34,894 bases of DNA, taken from Bacteroidales bacterium (GTDB lineage: Bacteria > Bacteroidota > Bacteroidia > Bacteroidales > Dysgonomonadaceae). This document shows, in pieces, positions 24,766 to 33,552 of the stretch. The stretch lies in the NCBI GenBank assembly GCA_012838585.1, contig DUPB01000052.1, forward strand, positions 1 to 34,894. Direction: 5' to 3'. Position 1 is the first letter of the stretch. The number at the start of each line of letters is the position of its first letter. The notes beneath the pieces were generated by a model. It was not told the origin of the DNA. It saw only the letters and a list, made by a program, of their open reading frames with translations, and searched no databases. The translations under genes and the position numbers were made by a program.

Positions 24766-27700
24766 ATGACCAAATACAAGTTAATCAACAACATCACGGG
24801 GTGGGCCGTGTTTGCCGTGGCAGCTGCCGTCTACCTCCTCACCATTGAACCGACAGCCAGTTTTTGGGATTGTGGCGAATTCATCACCCAAGCCTACAAG
24901 TTAGAGGTAGGTCACCCACCCGGTGCCCCCATCTTCATGTTGGTGGGAAACTTTTTCTCTCAACTGGCACAAGACCCGTCACAAGTAGCGAAAATGGTCA
25001 ACAGCATGTCGGCGTTAATGAGTGCCTTCACTATCCTGTTCCTATTTTGGACCATCACCCACCTTACACGTAAGCTGGTGTTACGAAAGGGCGAATCCGA
25101 GCTGACCGTTGGGCAGACCATCGCGGTTATCGGCAGTGGTGTCGTGGGAGCGCTGGCCTACACCTTCTCCGACACGTTCTGGTTCTCGGCCGTGGAGGGC
25201 GAAGTCTACGCGTTCTCCTCCATGCTGACCGCCTTGGTCTTCTGGTTGATCCTCAAGTGGGAGGATAACGCGCACAAGCCACACTCCAACAAGTGGCTGG
25301 TGCTGATTGCCTACGTCATCGGGCTGTCGATAGGCGTGCACCTCCTTAACCTGCTCTGTATCCCGGCTATCGTTTTGGTCTACTACTTCAAGAAAAACGA
25401 TGCCCCCACGCTAAAGGGGGTCTTGCTGGCGCTGTTAGCCTCCTTCGGAATCATCGTTGTGGTGCTATGGGGCATCATCCCCGGTTTCACCAAGGTGGGC
25501 GGATGGTTCGAACTCTTTTTCGTGAACACGCTGGGCCTCTCGTACAACAGTGGTGTCTTGGCATACCTAGCGCTGCTAGTAGCGTGCCTCGCGTGGGGAC
25601 TCTTCGAAACGCTCTCCAGGAAGGGAGAGGAGTCGAGGGCACGAACCGCCTTCTTCATTAGCCTTGGATTGACGGGGATCCTCTTCATTGGGAATAGCGC
25701 CTGGCTGTGGGCTATCCTTGTAGCCGCTGGCGCGTACTTCGTGTTCAAGTATAAAAAAATGAACAACCAGTTCATCCACCTCTCGATGTCAATGTTGATG
25801 GTCATCCTGGTGGGCTTCTCGGCTTACGCGATCATTCCCATCCGCTCCAGTGCCAACCCCCCACTCGACCTGAACTCGCCGGAGGACATCTTCTCCCTGG
25901 CCAGCTTCCTGAACCGCGAGCAGTACGGGCAGACACCGCTCATCCACGGCACCACCTACGCGTCGCGTATTGAGCGGGATGGCAACGGGGTAGCTATTAT
26001 GAAAGGAGAACGAACCTCCTACCAACAGGTGATAAAGAACAGTCCGGACGAGAAAGACTGGTACGAAAAGGTAACCTCTCCCATCTATAAATATACCCAC
26101 ACGATGCTGTTCCCCAGGATGCACTCAACCAGCAACAACCCGTCGTTCGTGAACCATATCCGGGGGTACGAGCGGTGGGGAGGGGTGACCGACCAAAACA
26201 AAAAACCCACCTTCTGGCAAAACCTGAAGTTCTTGGTTAACTACCAGGTCAATTTCATGTACTGGCGCTACTTCATGTGGAACTTCTCGGGCAGGCAAAA
26301 CGATATTCAAGCTGATGGTGGCCTCACCTCGGGCAACTGGATTACCGGCATCCCCGTGGTGGATGAGCACGTGTTGGGGCTGGGGCCGCAAGATGAGATC
26401 GCCCCCGACATCGCAGATAACAAAGGGCGCAACAAGTATTACATGTTGCCGCTGCTCCTCGGGATCATCGGGATCCTTTACCAATTGAAGCTAAAAGAGC
26501 GGGGTGTGCAGAGCTTCCTTATCGTCTTCATGCTCTTTTTTATGACAGGCCTGGCCATCATCCTTTACCTCAATCAAACGCCCTTTGAGCCGCGGGAAAG
26601 GGACTACGCGTACGCCGGGTCGTTCTACGCCTTCGCCATCTGGATTGGGATGGGTGTTGCCGGTATTAGCCTCTTCCTGAGGGAGCGAATCAAAAACACT
26701 ACCGTCGCCACGACCCTGGCCACGGCGGCCTGTCTGTTCGTGCCCCTGCAAATGGTCTCCCAAACCTGGGACGACCACGACCGCTCGGGACGTACACTGG
26801 CACGAGACACCGGTATGAACTACCTGGTAGGCGTGGGCGAAGACGGGATTATCTTCACCAACGGCGATAACGATACCTACCCACTCTGGTACGTGCAGGA
26901 GACCGAAGGGTTTCGTACCGATGCGCGGGTGACCAACCTCAGCTTCCTGCAAACGGAATGGTACGTAGACCAACTGCTGCGCCAGGCCTACGAGTCGACC
27001 CCCCTACCTATACAGTGGGAGCGCCCCAAATACTCCGGTGAGGCGGGCAGCGCGGCATTCGTCATTACCCGTAAGGAGATAGAAGATGTATTGCGGAAAA
27101 ACAATATCCCCCCCATCAGCTACGGGAGCTATTTCGACCCGAGCGCTTACCGAGATACCGTCTCGCTTAAGCGGATCATGGAACAGCTGCGTACCGGGGA
27201 GCACAGGCCTAAAAACCCCTTTACCACCGGTGAAACACAAGTAATCCCATCCGACCTTTTAAGGTTGGAAATCGACTCGGTGAATGTCGACTGGGAACGG
27301 TTGGCTGCTTCACCGTCAGACCGGATGCACATCAGCCTGGCGGGGAAACAAGCTGTATACCGTCAAGAGCTGATGATCATGGAGATACTGAACAACATCA
27401 ACGAGGGGAACTGGAAACGCGACGTGCATTTCGCGACCACCATCACGCCATCGCTCTACATGAACCTACAGAACAGCAATTTCTCTTTAAACGGGCTCTC
27501 CTACCAGGTGGTCCCGGGAACCCCGCTACACGGGGGTGTGAACATCAACGCCGCCTACGACAACATGGTGAATAAGTTCCGGTGGGGCGGACTTGAAGAG
27601 AACCCCAATATTTACCTAGACGAGACCTGTAGAAGGATGCTCTCCACCTACCGGCTCTACTTCTCGCAACTGGTGAACGCGCTCGTGGAGGCGGGTGAAA

Positions 27701-28233
27701 ACGAGAAGGCGCTGACCGCCCTCGACAAGGTAACGGGAATCGTTCCCGACTCAACCGTACGGTACGGAAGTGACGGGGTGATGTTCGCACAGGCTTACTA
27801 CCGACTGGGTGAAGAGGAGAAAGCGAAGGCCTTGATTGAAACCATCAAGGGACGATTAGATGCCAACCTGAACTGGTTCACGCGGTTGAGGCCCTCACAA
27901 CTATCCAACACGATGAGCGACGTGATCTACAACAACATCAACCCCATGATGCACATCACGCGGGTATACCAGCAACACGATAAAGAGAACTACATCGCGA
28001 TAACTGATGAGCTGTTGCAGCACGCTTATAGATTCTACACCGCGGGGGTTCCCTACTTGGGCGATATAGTCTTAAGGGAGATTACTGATGGTTCGCTACA
28101 AGGGTACTACTCCGTTGAACCCGGCGACACGGTAGGTAGAGCCACCGAAGAGGGCGTCATGCAAAAATCACTGGGGATGATGCAACAGTTCAGCCCCCGC
28201 CTGCTGGAAAAGTACAGCGGCTCAGCTGAATAA
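24766..28233 (+). CDS. DUF2723 (GT117-like) multi-pass membrane glycosyltransferase
   Basis: Large inner-membrane protein of 1155 residues. The N-terminal half has roughly a dozen hydrophobic helices in a GT-C-type arrangement. SFWDCGEF at residues 32-39 (Asp35, Glu38), just after TM1, is the hallmark of DUF2723 and the probable catalytic acidic pair; GHPPGAP follows. The C-terminal half is soluble and mostly helical, with a TPR-like stretch (NALVEAGENEKALTALDKV, RLGEEEKAKALIETIKG). The animal relative TMEM260 is a protein O-mannosyltransferase acting on IPT domains, so a protein or lipid glycosyltransferase role is plausible, with a lipid-linked sugar as likely donor. The polysaccharide deacetylase follows after 15 bases. 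Acceptor unknown. Confidence 0.88.
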   Translation: MTKYKLINNITGWAVFAVAAAVYLLTIEPTASFWDCGEFITQAYKLEVGHPPGAPIFMLVGNFFSQLAQDPSQVAKMVNSMSALMSAFTILFLFWTITHLTRKLVLRKGESELTVGQTIAVIGSGVVGALAYTFSDTFWFSAVEGEVYAFSSMLTALVFWLILKWEDNAHKPHSNKWLVLIAYVIGLSIGVHLLNLLCIPAIVLVYYFKKNDAPTLKGVLLALLASFGIIVVVLWGIIPGFTKVGGWFELFFVNTLGLSYNSGVLAYLALLVACLAWGLFETLSRKGEESRARTAFFISLGLTGILFIGNSAWLWAILVAAGAYFVFKYKKMNNQFIHLSMSMLMVILVGFSAYAIIPIRSSANPPLDLNSPEDIFSLASFLNREQYGQTPLIHGTTYASRIERDGNGVAIMKGERTSYQQVIKNSPDEKDWYEKVTSPIYKYTHTMLFPRMHSTSNNPSFVNHIRGYERWGGVTDQNKKPTFWQNLKFLVNYQVNFMYWRYFMWNFSGRQNDIQADGGLTSGNWITGIPVVDEHVLGLGPQDEIAPDIADNKGRNKYYMLPLLLGIIGILYQLKLKERGVQSFLIVFMLFFMTGLAIILYLNQTPFEPRERDYAYAGSFYAFAIWIGMGVAGISLFLRERIKNTTVATTLATAACLFVPLQMVSQTWDDHDRSGRTLARDTGMNYLVGVGEDGIIFTNGDNDTYPLWYVQETEGFRTDARVTNLSFLQTEWYVDQLLRQAYESTPLPIQWERPKYSGEAGSAAFVITRKEIEDVLRKNNIPPISYGSYFDPSAYRDTVSLKRIMEQLRTGEHRPKNPFTTGETQVIPSDLLRLEIDSVNVDWERLAASPSDRMHISLAGKQAVYRQELMIMEILNNINEGNWKRDVHFATTITPSLYMNLQNSNFSLNGLSYQVVPGTPLHGGVNINAAYDNMVNKFRWGGLEENPNIYLDETCRRMLSTYRLYFSQLVNALVEAGENEKALTALDKVTGIVPDSTVRYGSDGVMFAQAYYRLGEEEKAKALIETIKGRLDANLNWFTRLRPSQLSNTMSDVIYNNINPMMHITRVYQQHDKENYIAITDELLQHAYRFYTAGVPYLGDIVLREITDGSLQGYYSVEPGDTVGRATEEGVMQKSLGMMQQFSPRLLEKYSGSAE

Positions 28234-28248
28234 AAAATCAAGACGCGT

Positions 28249-28941
28249 ATGATGATTGAACAACCCCCTTTGCTATATAGGGCACTCTATCCCAAAGCCC
28301 TTTGGTGCGTGAAAAAGCCACACCAAAAGACGGTCTACCTAACCTTTGATGATGGTCCCATACCCGAGGTCACCCCTTGGGTATTGGATCAACTGGATAG
28401 GTACAACGTAAAAGCCACCTTTTTCTGCGTGGGCGATAACGTGCGTAAATACCCCTACCTATACGAGGAAATTCTGGAGTGTGGTCATCAAGTGGGGAAC
28501 CATACCTTCCATCACCTGCAAGGATGGTTAACCGCCTCCAACCGATTCGTGGAAGACACGTTGGAAGCAGGACGCTTAATCGCCTCCAACCTGTTCCGCC
28601 CACCCCACGGCCACATGATCTTCCCGCAGCCCCACCTACTCAAGAGGAAAGGGTACAAGATAGTGATGTGGGATGTGGTCACACGTGATTACAATGTGAA
28701 GCTATCGCCTGAACAAGTTTTGGATAACGTGAAAAGGTACACGCGCGATGGCTCCATCATCGTATTCCACGACTCGTTGAAAGCGGAGAAAAACATGAAG
28801 TTCGCGCTCCCCCGATCCATCGAATGGTTGCAAAGAGAAGGATACACATTCGAGCTAATCCCGGGTATGCCCAAACTTTCAAGAAACCAAGAGAAAATTC
28901 TGAAGCGGGAGGAGACGGTTGCTGTTGCAGCCTCCCGCTAA
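28249..28941 (+). CDS. Polysaccharide deacetylase family protein (NodB homology, CE4-like)
   Basis: Metal-dependent deacetylase of N- or O-acetylated glycans. The NodB motifs are complete: TFDDGP (residues 32-37, base Asp34 and metal Asp35), HTFHH (metal His85 and His89), RPPHG (117-121), WDVVTRDYN, and IVFHDS (catalytic His174). 230 residues. No signal peptide or membrane helix, so it appears cytoplasmic or peripheral, in contrast to most wall deacetylases. ATG 28249 and 28252 are equally possible. It is 15 bases after the DUF2723 gene and so probably co-transcribed; a link to the same glycan is inference. Its stop is 4 bases from the stop of the convergent hydrolase. Confidence 0.92.
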   Translation: MMIEQPPLLYRALYPKALWCVKKPHQKTVYLTFDDGPIPEVTPWVLDQLDRYNVKATFFCVGDNVRKYPYLYEEILECGHQVGNHTFHHLQGWLTASNRFVEDTLEAGRLIASNLFRPPHGHMIFPQPHLLKRKGYKIVMWDVVTRDYNVKLSPEQVLDNVKRYTRDGSIIVFHDSLKAEKNMKFALPRSIEWLQREGYTFELIPGMPKLSRNQEKILKREETVAVAASR

Positions 28942-28945
28942 GCTA

Positions 28946-29824
28946 CTACTCCAGCATCCCCATATCCCTTAACCAAGCGAGAACACGGTAAGGCCACTCG
29001 TTCACGGTATGCCCCGTGTTGCGAAGCCCGTACCCATGCCCACCCGACGGGTAAATATGCATCCCGGCAGGCACCTTGGCCTCCTTCAGCGCGTGGAAAT
29101 AAAACAGGCTGCTGTTGATATGGCTGCTGTCGTCTTGCGTCTGGATGAGGAGCGTGGGAGGTGTATCGGCATCGACACGCAGCTCAGGCGATATGGAAAA
29201 ATTGTCACCCGATAGGTAAGCCGGGTAAATGAGGATACAGAAGTCGGGGCGAAGGCTCACCTCATCGAAACTATCGACCGCTGGATAGGTACGTGTCCGA
29301 TACGCCGTGCTGCCCATGGCCGAGAGGTGCGCACCGGCAGAAAAGCCCAACACCCCGATCTTTCCGGGATCAATGTTCCACTCGGTAGCATGAGAACGGG
29401 TGTACGCGATGGCACGCTGCAGGTCCTGCAAAGGCGCCTCATGCTTCTCCAACCCTTCGCGGCGGGGCACACGGTACTTCACCAACACGCAATTGATGCC
29501 GTACTCGTTAAACCGCTTGCAGATCTCCGTTCCCTCCAAGTTATAGGCTAAGATCCGATACCCACCACCGGGGTTCACGAGGATGGTAACCCCCGAATTG
29601 TTATCCGCCGATGCTGGATAAAAGGTGAGCGTTGGTTTATCCACGCTACCAATACGGAGCACGGGGCATCCCGCGACCTTATTGCCACCCAGGTCGTCCA
29701 CCTGCTCCATCTTCCCTGATTCACCCGGTGCACCACCAGGGAACAACAAGACAGGCTGCTCTTGCGATGATAGGGTCGTTATCATAATGCATGCGAATAC
29801 CGTTAATAAGGTTGTACGTTTCAT
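28946..29824 (-). CDS. Secreted alpha/beta hydrolase, BD-FAE / acetyl-xylan-esterase-like
   Basis: Exported serine esterase of 292 residues. Signal peptide at about 1-20 (MKRTTLLTVFACIMITTLSS). Oxyanion-hole motif NPGGGY (84-89), nucleophile elbow GFSAG with Ser162, acid Asp231 or Asp232 in QTQDDSSH, and His263 in GGHGYG complete the triad. The sequence resembles bifunctional feruloyl/acetyl-xylan esterases that de-esterify plant polysaccharides; peptidase S9-like relatives are possible. The substrate is not shown by the sequence. It converges on the deacetylase. A TAGGTTTG -7-like element sits 12 bases upstream. Confidence 0.9.
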   Translation of the reverse strand: MKRTTLLTVFACIMITTLSSQEQPVLLFPGGAPGESGKMEQVDDLGGNKVAGCPVLRIGSVDKPTLTFYPASADNNSGVTILVNPGGGYRILAYNLEGTEICKRFNEYGINCVLVKYRVPRREGLEKHEAPLQDLQRAIAYTRSHATEWNIDPGKIGVLGFSAGAHLSAMGSTAYRTRTYPAVDSFDEVSLRPDFCILIYPAYLSGDNFSISPELRVDADTPPTLLIQTQDDSSHINSSLFYFHALKEAKVPAGMHIYPSGGHGYGLRNTGHTVNEWPYRVLAWLRDMGMLE

Positions 29825-29835
29825 CGTTTTTTATG

Positions 29836-29843
29836 CAAACCTA
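29836..29843 (-). promoter_or_regulatory. -7-like element of the esterase gene
   Basis: TAGGTTTG on the minus strand fits TAnnTTTG, 11 bases before the ATG at 29824. No TTTG at -33. The very short leader makes this a tentative call. The gap 29825-30058 otherwise contains only the rlmN promoter. Confidence 0.4.
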
Positions 29844-29961
29844 CATAAAAAAACCGACTCTCATACGATTACTGCTGTTTACAATGACTATTTACACCTA
29901 TTCAAGCGAAAAAAGGAGGAAAAAAATGAAGTCCCATGCAATGAATACGGCAGGTTGGTGT

Positions 29962-29969
29962 TATCTTTG
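29962..29969 (+). promoter_or_regulatory. -7 element of rlmN
   Basis: TATCTTTG, a perfect TAnnTTTG match, lies 89 bases before the chosen ATG. No -33 TTTG at standard spacing. Confidence 0.55.
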
Positions 29970-30058
29970 TATCCTGTGAGCTGGCGTTACGTCCAGCCTC
30001 GACAGGAGAGCCGGTTGGCGTGAAACCAAGAATCAATCGAGAGAGAAAGGAAACAGAG

Positions 30059-31087
30059 ATGGAACAAGAACAGAAGCGCTATTTACTGGGAATGACCCTG
30101 CAGGAGATCACCGAAGCGATGGTAGAACTGAGACTCCCCAAGTTTGCCGGCAAGCAGGTGGCCGACTGGGTATACGTGAAGCGGGTGAAGGGTATCGACG
30201 AGATGACCAACATCTCTCTCAAAAACAGGGAACTCCTTTTAGGGAAATTCGAGGTGGGACGCTCAGATCCGCTGGAAGTACAAACTTCGGTAGACGGCAC
30301 ACGGAAAATGCTGTTCAAAACGAGCAACGGCCATTTCGTCGAAACGGTAACCATCCCCGATAGGGAGCGGCTCACCCTCTGCGTCTCCTCACAGGTGGGT
30401 TGCCGTATGGGCTGCGACTTCTGCTTGACCGGGAAGCAGGGCTTTCAGGGCAACCTGAGCGTGACGGAGATACTGAACCAACTCTACTCGGCACCCAACA
30501 GCGAGGCGATAACCAACATGGTGGTCATGGGGATGGGCGAGCCATTGGACAACTACGACAACGTGCAGAAAGCGCTTGAACTATTGCAAGCGGAATATGG
30601 TCTTGCCTGGAGCCCCAGGCGAATCACCCTATCGACCATCGGGGTTAAGGCCAACCTGAAGCGTTTCCTCCAAGAGAGTAGGTGTCACCTGGCCATCAGC
30701 CTCCATAATCCCTTCCCGGAGGAGCGATTGGACCTGATGCCTATCGAGAAATCGACACCCGCGGCCTCGGTAATCGAGGCGTTTCAGGAACATGACTGGA
30801 GCAAGCAGCGTCGCCTCTCGTTCGAATATATCCTGTTCGATGGGGTGAACGACTCACCCCTGCACGCCCGGGAGCTAGTGAAACTACTCGGTGGGCTAAG
30901 CTGCCGGGTCAACCTGATCCGCTTCCACGTGATCCCCAACAGTAACCTGCGCCCCTCACCCGAGGAGAACATGATCAAGTTTCGCGATTTCCTGACCGCC
31001 AAAGGGGTCACCTGTACCATACGGACATCAAAGGGGGAGGACATTTTGGCCGCTTGTGGAATGCTATCAACCGCGCACAAGCATTAA
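30059..31087 (+). CDS. rlmN: Dual-specificity 23S rRNA / tRNA adenine-C2 methyltransferase RlmN
   Basis: Radical-SAM enzyme that methylates C2 of A2503 in 23S rRNA and A37 in certain tRNAs. ATG 30059 is preceded by AGGAAA, a fair ribosome binding site; the in-frame GTG at 30020 adds 13 residues and is unlikely. From ATG 30059 it is 342 residues, normal length. The [4Fe-4S] motif CRMGCDFC is Cys115, Cys119 and Cys122. The two methyl-transfer cysteines are Cys108 (LTLCVSSQ) and Cys333 (ILAACGML). Other family motifs: MGMGEPLDNYDNV, PRRITLSTIG, LAISLHNPF, FHVIPN. Its 3' end merges into a tandem repeat. Confidence 0.97.
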   Translation: MEQEQKRYLLGMTLQEITEAMVELRLPKFAGKQVADWVYVKRVKGIDEMTNISLKNRELLLGKFEVGRSDPLEVQTSVDGTRKMLFKTSNGHFVETVTIPDRERLTLCVSSQVGCRMGCDFCLTGKQGFQGNLSVTEILNQLYSAPNSEAITNMVVMGMGEPLDNYDNVQKALELLQAEYGLAWSPRRITLSTIGVKANLKRFLQESRCHLAISLHNPFPEERLDLMPIEKSTPAASVIEAFQEHDWSKQRRLSFEYILFDGVNDSPLHARELVKLLGGLSCRVNLIRFHVIPNSNLRPSPEENMIKFRDFLTAKGVTCTIRTSKGEDILAACGMLSTAHKH

Positions 31088-31129
31088 AGAACTGCACGCG
31101 AGCGTTAGAGAACTGCACGCGAGCGTTAA
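31088..31129. repeat. Two tandem copies of a 21-bp unit after rlmN
   Basis: A 21-base unit beginning AGAACTGCACGCGAGC is repeated at 31088-31108 and 31109-31129; the copies differ only in the last base. The final 18 bases of rlmN (31070-31087, including its stop) match the unit end at 13 of 18 positions, all differences being transitions, so the array may have grown from the gene end. Not CRISPR: only two copies, no spacers. Confidence 0.75.
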
Positions 31130-31182
31130 GCTATTTTCAGATAAAATCGCCCCGATAGGTTCCATTTCCACCTGAATAATCG

Positions 31183-31190
31183 TATATTTG
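31183..31190 (+). promoter_or_regulatory. -7 element of pdxA
   Basis: TATATTTG matches TAnnTTTG, 107 bases before the pdxA ATG. No clear TTTG at -33. It lies in the 210-base rlmN-pdxA gap, after the tandem repeat, and suggests pdxA has its own promoter in addition to any read-through. Confidence 0.5.
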
Positions 31191-31297
31191 CCGGGAAACG
31201 GGATTACTGGTAAGGAATATCCCGCGATAGTGGCTACGGACACGACAGTTTCACCAAGGAAGTCAAGGAAAAGAAAAAAGGAATAAACAAGCAAAGC

Positions 31298-32398
31298 ATG
31301 TCACATTTAACGAAAGTAGGAATCACACACGGCGATGTCAATAGCATCGCGTACGAACTATTGATAAAAACATTTTCGGATGCCCGGGAGATAGAGCTAT
31401 TCACTCCCGTGATATACGGCTCCTCGAAATCGGCCTCCTACCACCGCAAGGTACTGGATAACAACACGGTCAACTTTTATATCATCAACCGGGCGGAAGA
31501 CGCGCAAGATGGAAAGGTGAACCTGGTGAACTGCGTGAAAGAAGAGACCAAAATCGAACTGGGAACCGCGAGCAGCGAAGCGGGAGAATCGGCGTTCATC
31601 GCACTGGATACGGCGGCGAACGACTTGAACGAGGGGAAAATCGACCTGCTGGTCACGCTCCCCATCAACAAGGATAGCATGCAGAGCAATCGATTTTCCT
31701 TCCCCGGACATACCGAGTTCCTGGAGGAGCGTTTCGCCAAGGGCAACGATAAAGCACTGATGACCTTGGTGAGTGGATCGCTGAAAGTGGCCGTGGCGAC
31801 CGGTCATATACCCCTCTCCGAGGTGCCAACCGCGATCAGCAAAGAGCTTATCCTAAAAAAGTTAAGAACGCTGAACCATTGCCTGAAACGGGACTTCCTC
31901 ATCGAGAAGCCGCGTATCGCCGTACTGGGGTTGAACCCGCACGCGGGCGAAAACGGGCTCCTCGGGAAAGAGGAGGCAGAGATTATCGAGCCGGCAGTGA
32001 AAGAGGCCCAAAACGAGCGGATCCTATGTGCCGGACCGTTTGCCGCAGATGGGTTCTTCGGCACGGGACGCCACGCGGCGTTCGACGCTGTGCTGGCCAT
32101 GTACCACGACCAGGGGTTAATCCCTTTCAAAACGCTGGCCATGAACTCCGGTGTCAACTACACGGCAGGGTTACCCGTCGTGCGCACCTCACCCGACCAT
32201 GGCACCGCCTACGATATTGCCGGGAAAAACGAAGCCTCCGACGAATCGTTCCGCCAAGCCATCTACCTGGGCATTGTGATCGTGCGCAACCGGAAGCTCT
32301 ATGACGAGGCACGAAAGAGCCCACTGAAGAAGATGTTTTTCGACCGGGGCAGGGACGACGAGAAACTCGACCTCACGAAAGAAGACGACGACATGTAA
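31298..32398 (+). CDS. pdxA: 4-hydroxythreonine-4-phosphate dehydrogenase
   Basis: NAD-dependent oxidation of 4-phosphohydroxy-L-threonine in the DXP-dependent branch of pyridoxal 5'-phosphate synthesis; cytoplasmic dimer. 366 residues. The three metal histidines are present: His170 (ATGHIPL), His215 (NPHAGENG) and His270 (MYHDQGL), with substrate residues His138/Thr139 in FPGHTEF and the late motif TSPDHGTAYDIAG. The opening VGITHGDVNSIAYELLIK is the Bacteroidetes variant of the usual GDPxGIGPE. The C-terminus (KLDLTKEDDDM) is charged and extended by about 30 residues compared with E. coli. Confidence 0.95.
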   Translation: MSHLTKVGITHGDVNSIAYELLIKTFSDAREIELFTPVIYGSSKSASYHRKVLDNNTVNFYIINRAEDAQDGKVNLVNCVKEETKIELGTASSEAGESAFIALDTAANDLNEGKIDLLVTLPINKDSMQSNRFSFPGHTEFLEERFAKGNDKALMTLVSGSLKVAVATGHIPLSEVPTAISKELILKKLRTLNHCLKRDFLIEKPRIAVLGLNPHAGENGLLGKEEAEIIEPAVKEAQNERILCAGPFAADGFFGTGRHAAFDAVLAMYHDQGLIPFKTLAMNSGVNYTAGLPVVRTSPDHGTAYDIAGKNEASDESFRQAIYLGIVIVRNRKLYDEARKSPLKKMFFDRGRDDEKLDLTKEDDDM

Positions 32399-32483
32399 AA
32401 ACGCTTACCACTATCTCTCTATACATACTGGAATTGTCTCAAAACGAGACGGTTCTTAATTCACTTTTTAAAATTTATTTACT

Positions 32484-33539
32484 ATGAGAACATCAGCTAT
32501 TTTGAGTTTAATTTTAGTGATCGTTTTGGGGTCGTGCGGCGAAAAGAGACAAGGCCCGAGTGTCGCTGTTCCTCAGAATGATGTTTCTTCCTATTTGGGT
32601 CAATGGACATTCGATTTCGGACAAAAATCCGTTGGATGGCTTCAGGTAAGACAGGAAGAAGGGTATTTGGATGCCGATCTTATGTGGGGCGGCGGAAGTG
32701 TTGCTTATGGGTTGCCTTATGTGTATGTTGCCGGAGACAAACTCTACATCGGAAGAAATCCTAGAAATGTAGTGTTAACCAGAGATGCGGAGGGTAAGCC
32801 TCAATTATCGCGAAGATACCCGACATGGATCGAGTTAAAAAGGGATGGAGACAGTATTTCGGGTTACTATCTAAGCCCGAAAGTGGATGGCATTGGACTC
32901 GACTCCGTTTATATTAGAGGTGCTAAACTGCCCGAAATGGGACCTGCACCGGATGTAAGTAAACTAAGTTTTGGCGAACCCATACAATTAATTAAAAATA
33001 ACAACGACCTTACCGGATGGAAATTAATAGAAGATGACTTGAAAAACGGATGGTCAATGAAGGATGGCGTGCTCACGAATGATCCGGCTCAAGTGGAAGG
33101 ACAAGATCATATTCGATATGGAAATTTGCGTACCGAAGAAGAGTTTGAAGATTTTAACCTGAAACTAGAAGTAAATACTCCTCCCGGCAGTAACAGCGGC
33201 GTTTATCTCCGTGGAATGTATGAGGTACAGGTCGCCGATTCCTATGAGCGTCCATTGGATTGGGGGGGTAGCTTAGGAGCTATTTACACGAGAATTACCC
33301 CAACAGTAAAAGCAGAAAAACCTTCGGGAGAATGGCAAGAATTGGATATTACACTTTATAAACGTCATGTTACCGTGAAGCTGAATGGTGTAACGATTAT
33401 CGACAATCAGCCTGTGGAAGGTGCTACCGGAGGTGCCATACAATCGGATATTAATGCTCCGGGCCCGATTTATCTTCAAGGAGATCACACGGCTATTTCA
33501 TACAGAAACATAGTTTTGACTCCAATAACCAATGAATAA
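32484..33539 (+). CDS. Lipoprotein with DUF1080 (3-keto-glycoside hydrolase-like) domain
   Basis: Exported lipoprotein (lipobox LGSC, Cys18) of 351 residues with two parts. Residues about 35-150 form an all-beta, lipocalin-like barrel (YLGQWTFDFGQKSVGWLQVR, WIELKRDGDSISGYYLSP). Residues about 163-349 are a DUF1080/concanavalin-like domain (LIKNNNDLTGWK, GVLTNDPA, FEDFNLKLEVNTPPGSNSGV, YLRGMYEVQV, GAIYTRITP, GPIYLQGDH, ISYRNIVLTPI). DUF1080 proteins cleave 3-keto-glycosides after oxidation by Gfo/Idh/MocA enzymes. The next gene is such an oxidoreductase and starts within or just after this stop. A short GTCTC/GAGAC hairpin (32436-32450) lies in the 85-base gap upstream. The sequence is visibly more AT-rich than pdxA. 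Confidence 0.88.
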   Translation: MRTSAILSLILVIVLGSCGEKRQGPSVAVPQNDVSSYLGQWTFDFGQKSVGWLQVRQEEGYLDADLMWGGGSVAYGLPYVYVAGDKLYIGRNPRNVVLTRDAEGKPQLSRRYPTWIELKRDGDSISGYYLSPKVDGIGLDSVYIRGAKLPEMGPAPDVSKLSFGEPIQLIKNNNDLTGWKLIEDDLKNGWSMKDGVLTNDPAQVEGQDHIRYGNLRTEEEFEDFNLKLEVNTPPGSNSGVYLRGMYEVQVADSYERPLDWGGSLGAIYTRITPTVKAEKPSGEWQELDITLYKRHVTVKLNGVTIIDNQPVEGATGGAIQSDINAPGPIYLQGDHTAISYRNIVLTPITNE

Positions 33540-33552
33540 AAGATCCTTACTA

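Noticed and set aside
29625-30023. 132-residue plus-strand ORF before rlmN
   Set aside because: Starts antisense to the esterase and runs through both intergenic promoters; it looks like chance read-through.
31088-31129. CRISPR array
   Set aside because: Only two adjacent 21-base units, no spacers, no cas genes in the window.
32436-32450. Terminator after pdxA (GTCTC-AAAAC-GAGAC)
   Set aside because: Only a 5-bp stem with weak wobble extension and no T tract; too weak to call as a separate feature.
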